64,000 nt of DNA from Anaeramoeba flamelloides (GCA_027625915.1 JANTQA010000029.1:6076001-6140000); one strand, 5' to 3'; numbered from the stretch's first letter, positions 35,476 through 48,899 are shown. Numbers and translations are program-made. The notes: generated by a model from the sequence alone, not told the origin.

Positions 35476-37069
35476 ATGACTGAAATCCAAGAAGAAGAAA
35501 AAAGCATTCAAAAAGAGGAATCAGGAAGTACGTATCTTGAAGAAAGGCAAAGCTTTATTTTTTGATACGATCAAAAAAAGCAATAAGCATTGCAGAGAAA
35601 GGCATTGAATATGATAATGAACAAGATTATCGACTTTCTCTTGAGGAATACAAAAAAGTTGAAGAAGCACTCAAATCTATTCAGGACGAATTAACAGGAA
35701 ACAGTAGAGTTAGAGTCACCGAACTTTTGACTCTTTATGGGAATAGAATAAAAGAAATTTTACCAGTCGTTACTACGTTTGTTTTTTATTTTGTTTTTTT
35801 CCTTTCTCGATAAATAAACAAATATTTCTGCCTATTTTTCCGATCATCTTTTTTGTTTTTAAGATTTTTCAATTAAACTTATTTTGAATAAATATTAAAA
35901 CAAAAATGAAGAAAAAGTTTGGTTTAAAAACTGTTCTTCTTAAAATATTTCAATTTACAGATTGTTTAAAATTTTTTTCACTCTTTTTGAACCAAATATT
36001 CTTAATTTTCTTCAAATAATTTTTCTTTTTAAAAAATAGAAATACTGGTGGAAATATTAAGGCTAATTCACTAAAACAAGTAATTTCAAAACAAGACTTC
36101 AAATATACTTTTAAACCAGTTACAGAGAGAATTCTTCAAGAAGAAGTAACTTTTGCAAACCTTTTTTTTTTTTTTTTCTTTCTATTTTTTAATATTTTTT
36201 GAAAAAGACAAATTGTTTTCTTTTCAATAAGAAAACCAAGAACACACCCAAAGTTTTTTAAAAACAGCAACCAAAAAACAAGAAAAAATTTTTACCCTTG
36301 AATTTCAAATTATCAAGAACCATAATATGTTTACAGACAATATTGAATTATTTTCTAATTTGGCTTTCTCGTTCATAATCTTTTAATAAAACAAAAACAA
36401 AAATATAAACAAAAAAAACACACGAATAATTAGCAATCACAAATCACAGAAAAACCAAAACAAAACATCCATAGGCCATTCCATATCATGAGAATACTTT
36501 TAAAAAGTATTTATGATGGAACAATGCTGACTGTCTCTGTAAGGATCCCAAACGAAATCTTTTTCCAATCTGAAACATCTTTGCTTGCCATTAATGACAA
36601 GCTCGATACATGCAATATCCTTATTGAAAATTTCATGAGGATCAAAAACAACAGGGACATTTCTGAAACGTCAGATTGCTTAAAAGACCTAATAAGCTTA
36701 ACTCAACAACTGAATGTAATTCAGAATTCACTTGCGCGTATTTTACCCTTTATACCCGAAGTGATGGGGAAAGAAAAAAAGAAAAGTACACGATTTAAAT
36801 CGTTCCGAAACAAAAAACGCGGCAAGATCCCAACAACAGTTGAATATATCGAGGCAATAACACACGTCATCCAAAATTCGCAATTTTTAGATACCTGGAT
36901 CAGCTATTATGAAAGCAAAGAAGTCATCCACAAGGAAGACCTTTTAAAAGAGCTGACCAAAGTGTCCTCTTTTTTAGATCAAGTCTTTCTTAATTTTGTT
37001 CTTCGTGATCTTGCAACTCTTCTCGAAACACATTTGATCAAAACCCAATTAAACTTTTTTAAACTTTAA
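35476..37069 (+). CDS. MIT-domain protein, four exons
   Basis: Exons 35476-35527, 35581-35776, 36040-36145 and 36434-37069 join in phase (1, 2, 0) to give 329 residues. Residues about 17-85 form an MIT domain: AISIAEKGIEYDNEQDY or equivalent after splicing, then EEYKKVEEALKSIQDEL and ELLTLYGNRIKEIL, the three-helix pattern with the typical Y..R...IL end. MIT domains bind ESCRT-III tails or, in some kinases and spastins, membrane-traffic partners. The second half opens with RPFHIMRILLKSIYDGTMLT followed by VSVRIPNEIFFQS, a conserved-looking block I know only as occurring after MIT-like helices in some amoebal and fungal proteins, then a helical region ending KTQLNFFKL. Introns are 53, 263 and 288 bp. 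Confident on MIT; function of the C-terminal half unknown. Confidence 0.75.
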
Positions 37070-37287
37070 TCTGTCAATATGAAATATTTTTTTTTTTTGA
37101 CTAATCAAACAAATAAATAAAAATGTTAATACCCTAAAATTAAAGTCATTTTAAAAATGATTGACAAAAAATTTTTCAAAAGTAACTAAAAACCGTTGAT
37201 AAACTCTGATAGAATAGCTGTAACTCAAAAAATAAATTGAATAAAATTTTCATTGATGTTTTTTTCAATTTATTTTTCAACTTAGAG

Positions 37288-37772
37288 CAGTGAAAAAAAT
37301 ACTGGACATGAAAAAAATCCCGGACAAGATTTTTAATTGTGAATATTAGTAAAATTATTGTGTAATTTCATTTATTTACAATCAAATTCCTTTTTTTAAG
37401 AATCGAACTTTTTCAATTATAACCCCCCCACTTATTAGAATGATGATTGATGAAATCGCACTTGTTCAAAACACCATTCAACCAATCAAAAAACAAGGAG
37501 AAAAATTATCATTTTCCAAACTCTAGTAAACCTCTATAAAACTGGATTATTTTTCAAAAAAAGTTGATCAACCTTAGGCTATCAAACAATTACCCAAGTA
37601 TTCTAGAGACACCTTACTTTGATGAACTTTAGGTAGGTTTATTACTAATCTCATAAAAAAATTGGTTATTTATAATAAGGATTTCATTGAAATTAGACAA
37701 AAATTTTACTAATATTCACAATTAAAAATCTTGTCCGGGATTTTTTTCTTGTCCGGTATTTTTTTCCCTACT
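37288..37772. mobile_element. MITE with inverted repeats (family 1, copy B)
   Basis: The left end is CAGTGAAAAAAATACTGGAC. The right end, read on the other strand, is GGGAAAAAAATACCGGACAA. The arms match through CCCGGACAAGATTTTTAATT for about 75 bp. The interior matches copy A at 18585 over about 130 bp (TTAGAATGATGATTGATGAA, CTAGTAAACCTCTATAAAAC). The outermost few bases differ on the two sides, so the exact ends are uncertain. Confidence 0.75.
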
Positions 37773-40700
37773 ATACAGTTTTTTCAGTGTTTTATGAAAA
37801 AAATATTTTAGTCATACCATTTTTAATCCACTTTCTTTATATGTTAGAATTTTTTTATCTCAGTGTTTGAATCAAATTCAAGAATTTAAAGTGTTTAAAT
37901 CAAGAACAATTCAGTTAAGTTTAGGTCAAATTTAATATTATGGATGAATTTAATATAAATTATTAATATTTTTAAATCGTCTTTAAGTGCTCAAATAATT
38001 TGAATCATCCTTTTTGTGAAAATGAATTAATAATTCTTAAGATTTCAACATTTTTTAACTATAGAGCTATTTCTTTTTTTTTCAAAATAAATTGTGTTTA
38101 CAAATTTTATATTATTTATACCCCAATTCAAAATTTTTATTACCCAAAAATTGAATTTTTGAAAAAAAAAAATTTTTTTTTATTAAAGAAATACAATATA
38201 AACACCAGATGAGATTCATGTATTAATAGAAACGTGAACATTTTATATTGTTTATAATATTAACAAAACAATAAATAATTATCAATACTGATAAATAAAT
38301 ACTCTTTGTTCATAATGTTGGAGTGGGCAAAATAAAAAAAAATTATTTGTAAATTTGTTGAAATTCTATTAGGAATTATTGATTGATCCAACGCTAGATG
38401 GTATTAACTAATCTTATTTGAGTTCTAATTTTTCCTACAAGTATTATTTTTTTGGACTGATACTTTTTTATTTTATTCTATAATATGACCCCTTTTAATC
38501 ATTTTTTTCAAAATCATCTTTTCAGAAATTATGATATTCCCAAGATACCAGTAACTTTTAAATCAATAATAATAAAATTTTTTTTTTCCATAAAATATAT
38601 ATTTAAAATTTCAATTAAGAAAATTTTTTACTTTTATATACATTATCATTTAATTAATAATAATATTGGTTTTTTTTATAGTAAATTGTCCAGATGATGA
38701 AAATAATTGTAAAATATGTATACCTGAATCAAAAAAAATTAATTTATCCAATATATTAAATAATAATATTAATATTATTATTATTATTACGAAAAAATGC
38801 TAACTCTTTTATTAGTTCCAGAGTGTATTAAAATTAATTTTAGGGTTTTAAATGTAAATTTTATTGGAATTTTAGGAGCCATGGGGGGGGGGGGGGGGGT
38901 ATCAACTCCTCCCGTGAATAAAAAAAAATTAATTTATTTTTTTCTGATTAAAATATTATAATTATTTTGGGATATCATACCAACAATATGAATTTCGGTT
39001 TTAATATGGAATATTAAACTAATTTTTCTTTTTATTCTTAATTTAATATTCCAATTTTACAATCTGTGAGTTATGTGAAAAAATTCTCAAAAATTCATCA
39101 AATTTTGTAAATTGAAATTTTGAAATAATTAAAAATAAGTAAATTAATCTCATAATTTTTTATTTCAATGTTTTTAATTATTTTGAATCGATCAAATATT
39201 CCCGAAAAAACCCGAAAATTGAAAATACCAAAAATTTTTTAATCACAAAAAAACTCTTTTTGAACAACTTCTATGAAACACTAGTGTCAATATACTTAGT
39301 ATAAAGGTAAATTTAGAATTTTATTTTCAAAAAAAAATTTTTTATGAAAAAATCAAAATTCAAAAAAATTAAATTTTAGGGAATGGTATTCAACCCATTT
39401 TGTGTGGGAGGAATATGTATCCTGGATGACTGTAACGTTTCTGATCATTTCGAAATGGTATTAACTTAATGAATGAAAATGTACTTGAAAAGAAAATTTC
39501 TAATTGTGTATCATTACCCATAATTTTGTAATATTAAATACAATCCAAAAATAACTGTGTAATATCTAATTAGTACAATAAATATCCATACCGTACACAA
39601 TGTTACCCAAGCCAAACTTTATTTAACTCACCATTCCATAAAAGGTGGGTCGAAAAAAAAACAGACAAAACCCCACCAAAACATACAAACATAACCCATA
39701 CCAATACCCTGGCATACCTAAAAATTTACCCTAATAAGTACCAAAAATTAGGCAAATCTACCCAAAAGGTACCAAAACCTCTTTAGAGTAGTTTAAGGAG
39801 GAAAATTCAAAGAAAAATATTTTGTCTAAAAGTAAAATTGTTATTTTACTGGTAATTGGGTTTATTAGAACTAGAGAATCTTAGAAATTACCCATAACAT
39901 GTTTTTATGTGGTTATAATATTTTCGGGTATTTTCACTAATATTTCAAACACCCAATTTTTTTTTAATTAAAATTCAACACCTAAAAAAATAATTAATAC
40001 GTATGGGTTAATCATTTTAGTTTTATTGTTAATAAAAATAAATTCAAAATTTTCTCCACACTATTTATACTGTTTCAACAGTCACAATAATTCAATTTCC
40101 TTCAATTTGGAAATAATTTTATTTTACATAAATATGAAAATCATTTTTTCACCTTAAAGTTTTTTGTTTTCATTTTATTTTTTGAATTACATAACTTATT
40201 TAGATCGAAATATTTTTTTAAAACTATTCATATTATGATAAAGTTGGGTTCTTCAAAATAGAAGAACTCAGATAAAATTAATTATTACTATCAAACCATT
40301 TGATAGATCAATATTCCTAATTGAATGTCAACAAATTTTCCAAAACATTTTTAGTTTAACCCTCTCAAAAATTTTCAACACATCCATGATTTATTAGTAT
40401 TAAATATTATTTATTTTTTTGTTAAGTGGGTATTATAATTTATGCATAATTGTTACATTTCAATTATTGAATCGTTCTAATTTTGTATTATTTCGAGAAT
40501 TTGTTAAAAATGATTTTTTTATTTTTCAAAAATTGGATTTTATGTTACAAAAATTGAATTTGGGTATGTTAAATTTTTTTAATTATTGTTTAGTATTTGT
40601 TTAATTATTTTTTAGTGATAAATATCCATATTACTAAAATTTATAAATTTTAATGAAATAATCAAACCACCTTAAAGAAATTTGCAATTATTTAACTTTT

Positions 40701-41754
40701 AAAGGGGTAGTGATCACTAATCTAGTATATTTTTATTCTTTATTGGGAACCATTTTTCTTTTTTAATTGTAACTCAAAATATAAATCCTAAAAATTTCTT
40801 TTGGATTCAAGAAAAATTTAAAAACAAAATTTCAATTACCACTTTTTAAAAAAAAAATTCTAGTAATAAAATAAAGTATGGATTTATTAAAAATTCTTAA
40901 ATACTAAAACAAAAGACAAATATCACAACTTATCATTAGAGCCTAGTTTCTTTTAGAAATTATTGGTATTCTATTCAAATAATCATACTTGTAGTCTTAA
41001 TCAATAAAAAGAAATCAACTTTTGATAAAAGTATGTTATTAACATAATTCCTATATTCTTTAAGACAGAAAGGGGATAGAATTGCCTATTTTTTTTTTTG
41101 ATTATCCCTTGATTAAAATTATCAAGTTTTCATGGAAGGTCTCTATTATAAAGAAATTTTTAGATAATAGTTAGATTCTAATTGTGTTTCTTCAAGAATT
41201 AATTACTTTCGTTAATACTCTATAAAAATTTCTTTTTGTTTTCTTCTTTGATCTTAAAAATGTTTGATTTTTAAATCAAAAGAAAATTCTGGAAAAGCAA
41301 ACCTCATAATTTAAAATTGTTTTAAAAAACTTTCACAACACATAAAAAAAAGATGGAAAAATTTCGTTGATCAAAAATTAATTCCAAATCAAAAATGACT
41401 TCAACATCAAAAAATATAAAAATTAGCGTTTTCTGATCAATTAACAAAATTCTGAGTAATATTATGAAAAAAAATTTAGAGTATTAAAAATAAAAGAAAA
41501 AAAAAAAAAAAATAATTAAGAGTTCCTATGAGTTTATTAATATATATATTATTCTTTCCTGGGTTTCTTGACTTTAAATTTTAATAAAAAGTATTAAAAA
41601 AAATAAAGTTGATTTAATTAAAGTAATTTCTTAGTCAATCAAAAATATATAAATTAAAAGAAAAATTAATTTTTAATATTTGATAAAAAAAAAAATGTAA
41701 AAATTGATGAAAATTCAACATTTTTTTTAATCAATTTAAAAATATATTTCCAGT
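37773..41754. other. 4-kb AT-rich intergenic region with a G17 run
   Basis: No supported gene. Notable contents are a run of 17 G at 38883-38899, an A/C-skewed stretch at about 39630-39790 (many ACCC, CCAAAA and GGTACC-like words), and ordinary AT-rich DNA. The 60-130 codon open frames are Phe/Asn/Ile-rich chance readings. Confidence 0.55.
38883..38899 (+). repeat. G17 homopolymer
   Basis: Seventeen consecutive G following GGAGCCAT, in DNA that is otherwise overwhelmingly A/T. No associated gene or element end was identified. Confidence 0.9.
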
Positions 41755-44700
41755 TTAGTTTTCTTCAGACATAACATAAGTCATTGAAGTTGAAATAGTG
41801 AAATAACCTGTATGATAAATCACTTTAGGGTCGATTAATGCGGCTCCTTTAGGAAGAGGGATAGGATAACCGTTTGCAACAAATTTTTGAATTAAAGGTG
41901 TTATTACAGATGTTTCCATGAGATTGATGATCGTTTGAAGGGAATCTAAAGAAAATTGTCCAATATTTGTTTTGGTTAGTTTTACGTCTGTTTTCAAATT
42001 GGAAAATGTTCCAAAAACTGCTGTGGAATTAACCTTTACTGCAACGTCACATCCACCTGTAGCTGTTAAAACAAAGGCTTGTACTTCAGGGTGAGTTGAA
42101 TCAGCAAGAATATTTACGTTTGCAGATCCAACAAAGCTTAATTGGATTCCAGCTGAAGTAATTTCAATCTTTGGCCATGTGTCTGCTTGCAAGATAACTT
42201 TCATGTCTCTATCAGGGTAGGTGGTATATAGTGCGGGTATTAAGTCTTTCCAATCCTTGGTATTCATCTTATAAGGGAACCAGGCTGGAAGGTTGTTGTT
42301 TGTGATAACTGCATACATTGCCTTTGTTTCCCAGAAACTTTTTGAGATGGAATTCGAAACAAAGCTTGAGACAAATGCTTGTACCATTTCACTGGTTTCG
42401 ATGTTTGGAAGTGCAACTGGACCCGGTGTATATTCTGTTGGATTTGGTGTGTAATAAAATTCGGCTTTTGATGGAATTGTAAAATATTTACCTGGTGTGA
42501 AAATTATTCCTGAAGTTAATTTATAATCTACCTCAACATCTTTTGCGATTGGCATAACAAATGGAATTGAAGCTAAAAATTTAACTGATGCGTCATTAAT
42601 TTGTTTTGTGACAAGGCTATTGAATTGTTTTTCGATGCTACTTTTGATGGCTTTATCAATTATTGATGTGAAAAGATTATATAACCATGAATCGCCACCA
42701 TGGAAATCCTATTTTAATGCAGATGAAATTTTTTTGTAAGAAATTTTGAATCAGAAAATATTTTGTTATAAATTTGTCGTTAAAAGAGAAAAATCTAATT
42801 TTTATCCAAACCCAAACATTAGCAATATTGGTTTTTTTTTGGTTTTTACTTGGATTTGACTTTTGTATAAGAAAAATAATTTAGTATCCGTTTTCTTTTT
42901 CATTAGTTAAAGTTTTTCATTTTGAATTAACAGCAACTTTATATCAAAGAGAAAATGTATTTTGTGAATTCTATTTAAAAAAACTTTCGAAAAATTAAAA
43001 TTCACTTAACTATTTGAGAAATCTATTTCTTATCAGATGAAGATAAATAAATTCAAAAAAATGAATTGAAATTATTTTTTAGCTTATAAAGAATAAATTT
43101 GATTTGATAATTGCTATTTTAAATTTCTTGAGATCCAATTTAGAAAAATCAAAAATTGTAGCAAACAAAACAAAACATATAATTTTTGAGGTGAAAATAG
43201 CCAGTGTCGTTTTAATTTTGGATGTGAATATTTGAAATATCACGAATTTCTTTCCTAAAAAAAAAAATACAATGAAGCATTTTTGGTGAAATTCAATTTT
43301 CAAAAAGCATCCAGATAAATAAAAAAGATCAATGATTTGTTTTTATTTGAACTCGTTTAGAAAGGAACTTAAGAAAGAAGAGATCTTGAAAAAAAATTTT
43401 TTTTTAAAGTTAAACAAGTTACAATGAAAAAAAAAAGAAAGAAAGAAAAAGGTTTTAAACAAATTATTCAGAATTCTAATTGGAAAAATAAGGTTTTGAA
43501 ATACCAAAAAAAAAAAAAAAAAAAAAATTGAAATATTTGTGATTTTAATTAATTCGAAAAGAATTCAAACTTCATCCCAAATATTTGTCCACACCCACAA
43601 TCTAAAATAGGAAAAAAAATCTAAATTTATTGAATTTTTCATATTTATTGCTAAGAACTAAGAGTTATACACTTAGTCTGGTCGAGAGAGAATTTTGAAG
43701 TGACTTAATTTGTGTCTGCTAATTCAAAGAGTGTCTAAAAATTTTTTGTATTTCAGAATTTATTGTTAAGATTTAAATGTTGGAAACATTTAATATGATA
43801 AGGAGAGAATTTTGAAGTGATTAAATTTGTACCTTCCAATTAAAAGAGCGTCTAGATATACGTCTATTAGACACAGTCATTAGAAGTATTTGAAACTTAA
43901 TTTTCTCAATTTTTCGTATTTTTCAAAAATTAAATATTAAATCATGCTTAAGTTGCCTAGTATTAATGTTTTTTTTTGTAGCCATTTTTATATAAAAACA
44001 AAAAAAAAAATATAAAACTAAAAAATAAAAATTGGTGTGTCTAAAAAAAAAGGAAACCGATCTGAAGAAAAAATGTATTGCTAAATTTGTTGAAATTTCA
44101 CCAACGCTTTTTGATCAATCAAATGATTAGATATCATTGACTAATTGTATGTGATTTTTCTATTTAACAAACTCAACAGTAACCTTCTATCAATCATTTG
44201 GAAAATTTTTCTTCCCAATCTAACAAAATAGATTACGTAACTGGAAAAAAGGAAATGAAAACAAAACAGAAAAGACAAAAAATGATAAAAATATTTGTCA
44301 AAATCAAAATTATTTCCAAATTTCAGGAAACTCTAGTGTTGTTCTTATTTAAATTATTTTGACTGTGTACAAAATATTGAAATTGAGTTTTTTATGGAAT
44401 TGAAATTGGAATTTTATATTTTTACAAAATAAATGAAAATAATTCATTACTTAATCAGCTTTACGATAAAAAATAGCTTTTGTTACAAAATTATTTACAG
44501 CAATTTCAAACCTGGCATGCAGAAGTTAACTTGAGGTAAACTTTTCAAATAAATTAAACGTTCTTTAAACCCTTTTTAAATAAAATATATGTTACTATTG
44601 AATTAAATTTTTAACACCAAATCGCAAGATTACAAGTGAGACCACCTTTTTAAATAACTTTTTGATCTAATATCTTATCAATTTTATAAAATATTTTTAT

Positions 44701-46569
44701 AAACTTTTTTGAAATTATTTCCTTTTTATAAATGATCAATTTTAAGGGCAATACAAGAAGATTTGGGAAACGAAACAACAATCGGTTATTTCAATTGAAA
44801 TGTGTTTAAATAAAGTTTTATTTAAATTAAAAGTTCGTCTAAAGTTAACTAGTGTGCACTCCATGTTTGAAATTGCTTTAGTTTCTGAGAAAAAATACAA
44901 GTTTATTCTTTGTAATAATAGTATTTGATTTTAAGTAAAAAATTGAAAAAAATTATTTCATAAGAGATATAAATAAAATTTTCAAACATTTAAAGTTAAT
45001 GGTAATGTTTATTTAAAATTAAACATTCAGATATTATCCGAAATTAATTATTCTTAAAGATATCATTTTGAACAAGTACAGACAAACACTAACAAATTTA
45101 TATATTTTACAGAGGTTTCGTTTGGTGTACCATTATTTATTTTTGATTATGTTAAAATTTGTAGACAAATGAAAAATAAACTTGACAAATTTTATGAGCA
45201 AAATAATTACTGACAAATTCAAAAAAAAATGTTTTAAAACTTTTTAGTTCAATACCCATTTTTTAAAATCAATAACTCGCCTTTCAAAACATTTTGTTTC
45301 TCACAACCTTTTTAAAAAACAACTTTTTTACAAAGTTTCTTTGAATTTAAAGCAAATAAAATTCTTTATACAAAGCCAAATAAAAACATTTAACAAAATA
45401 GAAATTGAACAAAAAAAAGTTTTATAACGTTTTTATGTCTTTCTCAGTAATACTAAAATTCACTCAACAAATAATACTTGATGTTTGAAATATGATTACA
45501 AAAGAGAAATTTCAAATATTTAAAGTATTTTTTTCCGCTTTTTAAGGGACCAGTATCTCTATTATTTTTTTTTTGACCAATTTCTAAATAAGGATTTCTT
45601 TTCTAGAAACATGTTTAATATTGAAAATAAACAGGGGTTTTTCAAATCAAAGTAATTGACAAATAATTTTCTCAATCTCTATTAAATTTAAGAAAAAAAA
45701 TTTAATAGAGACTAGTCCCTTAATGTTAATTTTGTTTTTTGCACCTTTTGGCAAACTCTGATTAGAAGAGATTTCAGACAATTGTTGTTTGCTTCTTTTT
45801 CATTTAAAAAAATTTTTTATCGAACTTACGAATGTATTTTGGGAATTTTTTTTGATTAAAGACTCGAACAAATTTCAAGTAACCGAAAGAAAAGTGAAAA
45901 AAAAAAAAAAAAAAAAAAAAGGTATTTTAAGAGAAAACTTACAACTTTAACGCTTCCAATTGAAATAGTTGCAGAAGAACAGGTAATTGTTGGTTTTCCA
46001 GCATTTTCCCCAATGGCTATGTCTACAACAGCAGTGATACCAGATCCACTAGCACTAAGAGAACCCTATTTTTTTGCAAAAAAATAAAAAAAGAAAAAAA
46101 AAAAGAAATAATATTTTTTTTTAAAAAAAGCCAAGTTCTCTCAAACAGATAATTTGAGCTTTGTCAAGATCAAAAAAAAAATTTAGTAATTTACAGAATC
46201 GGAAATGTGAGGCCAAGAATGTTCACGCCAATGCCAGTGTGCACCCATTGAAAAGGAACCACCTGAAGCAGTAATCTTAAAGCCTGTTGAGGTAATTTCA
46301 ATTGATGCGCCTCCTAAATTAAATGAATTGAGAACAACGCTGCTAATGCTGTATTCAATTTTCCCAATTGGAGAACTGTAGTCTCCACTGATGTCAGGGA
46401 TTTTGATGTTTTTGATCTCTTGTTCGACATAAGGCAACAACACTTGGACAGCCTTATCAAAAAGTGGTTGAGTTAAAGTCACCTTTGCTCCTGGGTTGGT
46501 TGGTGCAACCATACCAAAGAGTAGGAGCGTGACAAAAATTAGAAGAAAGGTTTGTGGTTTTTTCATCAA
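41755..46569 (-). CDS. Secreted BPI/LBP-family lipid-binding protein, three exons
   Basis: Minus-strand exons 46569-46195, 46065-45943 and 42708-41755 are all phase 0 and give 483 residues, the usual length of the family (about 480). An N-terminal signal peptide is clear (KKPQTFLLIFVTLLLFGMVA). The N-terminal barrel shows the typical order: ALPYVEQEI-like helix (VLLPYVEQEIKNIKIPDISG), IEYSISSVVLNSF, ASIEITSTGFKITASGG, then VDIAIGENAGKPTITCSSAT, then GGDSWLYNLFTSIIDKAIKS and QFNSLVTKQINDASVKF. The C-terminal barrel runs from VEVDYKLTSGIIFTPGKYF to VIYHTGYFTISTSMTYVM. Known members bind lipopolysaccharide or lipids; in a bacterivorous protist a role in handling bacterial lipid is a reasonable guess. 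Of the two cysteines that usually pair, the first (TCSSA) and one in GGCDVAV are visible. Intron 1 is 129 bp, intron 2 3,234 bp. Confidence 0.9.
42709..45942 (-). other. 3.2-kb intron 2 of the BPI/LBP gene
   Basis: The GTAAGT donor at 45942 and AG acceptor at 42709-42710 (minus strand) join ...GSVKV to DFHGGDSW in phase 0. The intron contains the MITE at 45546-45719, a run of about 22 A before exon 2 (45899-45920), and AT-rich DNA. No nested gene seen. Confidence 0.8.
45546..45719. mobile_element. Short TTAA-flanked MITE (family 2, copy A)
   Basis: TTAA lies at 45542-45545 and 45720-45723. Ends are GGGACCAGTATCTCTATTA and, inverted, GGGACTAGTCTCTATTAAAT. The element is 174 bp. The interior (GACCAATTTCTAAATAAGGA, AACAGGGGTTTTTCAAATCA) matches the element at 48900-49465 in the opposite orientation. 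Confidence 0.85.
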
Positions 46570-48895
46570 AAAGTTAAAGAAAAAATTGCAACAATTAAAA
46601 AAATAAATTATTTTTATGTGAAATTCAGAAACGATTTATTTCAAACAAATAAAAACAACTTTTATATGGCCAATTGGAAGTCCTTAGCACTTAAATTCAC
46701 CTTGATTTTTCTTCAATAAAGGATATTAACAGATGAAAAAATTTATTCTCATTCTTCACTTAAAAATCTACCAAAAATATACACAACCAAGTTTTGGTTT
46801 TTTGGTGTTTCTTCAGAATCAACAATTATTCATTTTCTTTTGCGACGTTCCTTACAAAAATTAACTTTTTTTATCTGGCAAGTCTCGATCTTTTTTTTTT
46901 AAAAAAACGCAATTGCAAAAAGTAACTTTTCTCTTCATCAAATTTTAGATTTGGAACAGCGAAATCTTCTTTCAAATCGATTAATTTTCAAAAAACTAAA
47001 ACCTTATTTTCAGTGATATTTCTTAAAATGAATTAAATAAGTGAAAGAAATCTCTCAAAATCCCTTTTTAAGAATCAAAATCACCATAAAAGAAATAAAA
47101 GTATTACAAGAGTGAAAATTTTCTAACAACTTTTCAAAATTCTTTGACAAATCAAAACGAAAATTTTGTTCACTTTATTTTCCCATTAAGAGTTTTTAAT
47201 TCTAACAAGATTTTCCAACAGTCTTTTTGTAAAAAATTAAAGATCTGTAAAATTTAAATAAATAGAAAAAGCCTTTTTTTGAAATACACAGACAAATAAA
47301 AAATATGTTAAAGACTTTTAACCTATTTAAAAAATAAAGTGATACTTATTTTAGTCATTAGGTATTGAAAATGTGGATCTACAATATTTCACAAGACCTC
47401 CTTGAACAATTTCTCTTCGATCTTTGAGTGAACTTAAATCGTTTAACAATATTAACTGACTACAATTTCAAAATATCACTTTACTCAGTGCACATTTTTT
47501 GATGAGATTGCTAAAAAACATTAAATAAAATTTTAATTTCTTCTTTTTTTTCTTTATTAAAATGACTATTTAATCTTTCAGTATCTCCTTATTTCTTTAT
47601 TAAAATTTATTTAAAGAACACTTTTTCTTGTTTATGTGTAGTAGTCACCCTATTAAAGTTTTATTTTTGGATCTCAAGTGAGTCAAGAGTTGATTATTAG
47701 TTAAATATTAGTAATGAGTTAAGGGATAAGCCTCTACCAAGAAGAAGACCAAAAGATCAAAGTTGTTGTTATTGAGTGTAACTACATTAGTACTACGTGG
47801 TTCAAATGTCTCTAAAAAATTGATTAGTCAAGTAGTATTATTGGTTGATCTCATCAATTAAAAATGATCTATGTATTAGTAAAAAACCTGAAGAATTTCA
47901 GAAAAAAAAATACATTTGTAAGACAAATTTAAAGATTGAATTATAAATATTCAGACTTCAAAGTTGTGAAATATGTTTCTTAAATTCATCTCCAATGTAG
48001 TTTAATTGCTAAAAAAAATCAATTTTTTTAAAAAATTAAAGAATTAATGAATATATTATTTTTACAAATTATTTAAGTTACATTGGAAAGTTTATTATGT
48101 ACAACTAGACTTATAATAGAAAAACAAAAATACCATTCTTTGGGCTTTATGTTGATGACTATTTGGTTAATCTTTGACAACAAAAATTAAAAAAATATTT
48201 ATTTTTGGAAATTCTAAATCTAAAAATTATAAAGGTTTTCATTCAATTATTTTGGGTTTATATTTTGAGATTTGGAAAAGGAATAAAAAATAAGAAATTT
48301 TTAAAATGTCAATTTTTAATGGTGATCATTAGTACAGCGATCAAAAAAATCTGTGCACAACAACTATAATCCTGGTTTCAGTATATAATCCGTGCTTTTT
48401 TTCTTCTTGTTTCAATGTAACACCCAAGTCACTACCAATAATATACTTAATCCCAAATTAATTATTAAGGTAAATCTCCATGATTTTTTCAGAAAAATTA
48501 AATTAGAAATACAATTTGTTCTTATTTTTTTGTTTAACTTCTTAATTTTTATCATATATTTTCGTATTATTATTAAAATTTTCATAAAAAATTAACTCTA
48601 TTTTTTGAGATAATTTTGCAATTTGATCCTTCATTTTTAGAATCTATATTTTAATAATATACCTTTGAGAAACCTTACCATGTTTATTTATTGTTTATTC
48701 TTGGTTTCTTTGATCGATTAACTGATAATTCCATGTGAAAAAAGAAAAATGGTTTGTATTTTGAAATACGGTTTGGAGAATGTTAAAATATTACTTTGAC
48801 AATAGTAGTTATCCTTTGAAGTTCTAAATATGAATTATTAAAAACTGGAATATTATTATTTTGGTTCCTAATTTTTAGATATGTAAAAAATGCAT
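46570..48895. other. Intergenic DNA with an old element fragment
   Basis: The 5' side of the BPI/LBP gene, then unassigned AT-rich DNA. About 47560-47720 (TTTAATCTTTCAGTATCT, ATTTAAAGAACAC, GTAGTCACCC, TTAGTAATGAGTTAAG) matches part of the element at 53235-53706, so a decayed relative lies here. No gene supported. Confidence 0.55.
47560..47725 (+). repeat. Decayed relative of the 53.2-kb MITE
   Basis: Blocks shared with 53520-53690 appear in the same order and spacing: AATCTTTCAGTATCTCCTTA, AAATTTATTTAAAGAACAC, TAGTAGTCACCCTATT and ATATTAGTAATGAGTTAA. The outer ends are not recognisable. Confidence 0.55.
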
Positions 48896-48899
48896 TTAA

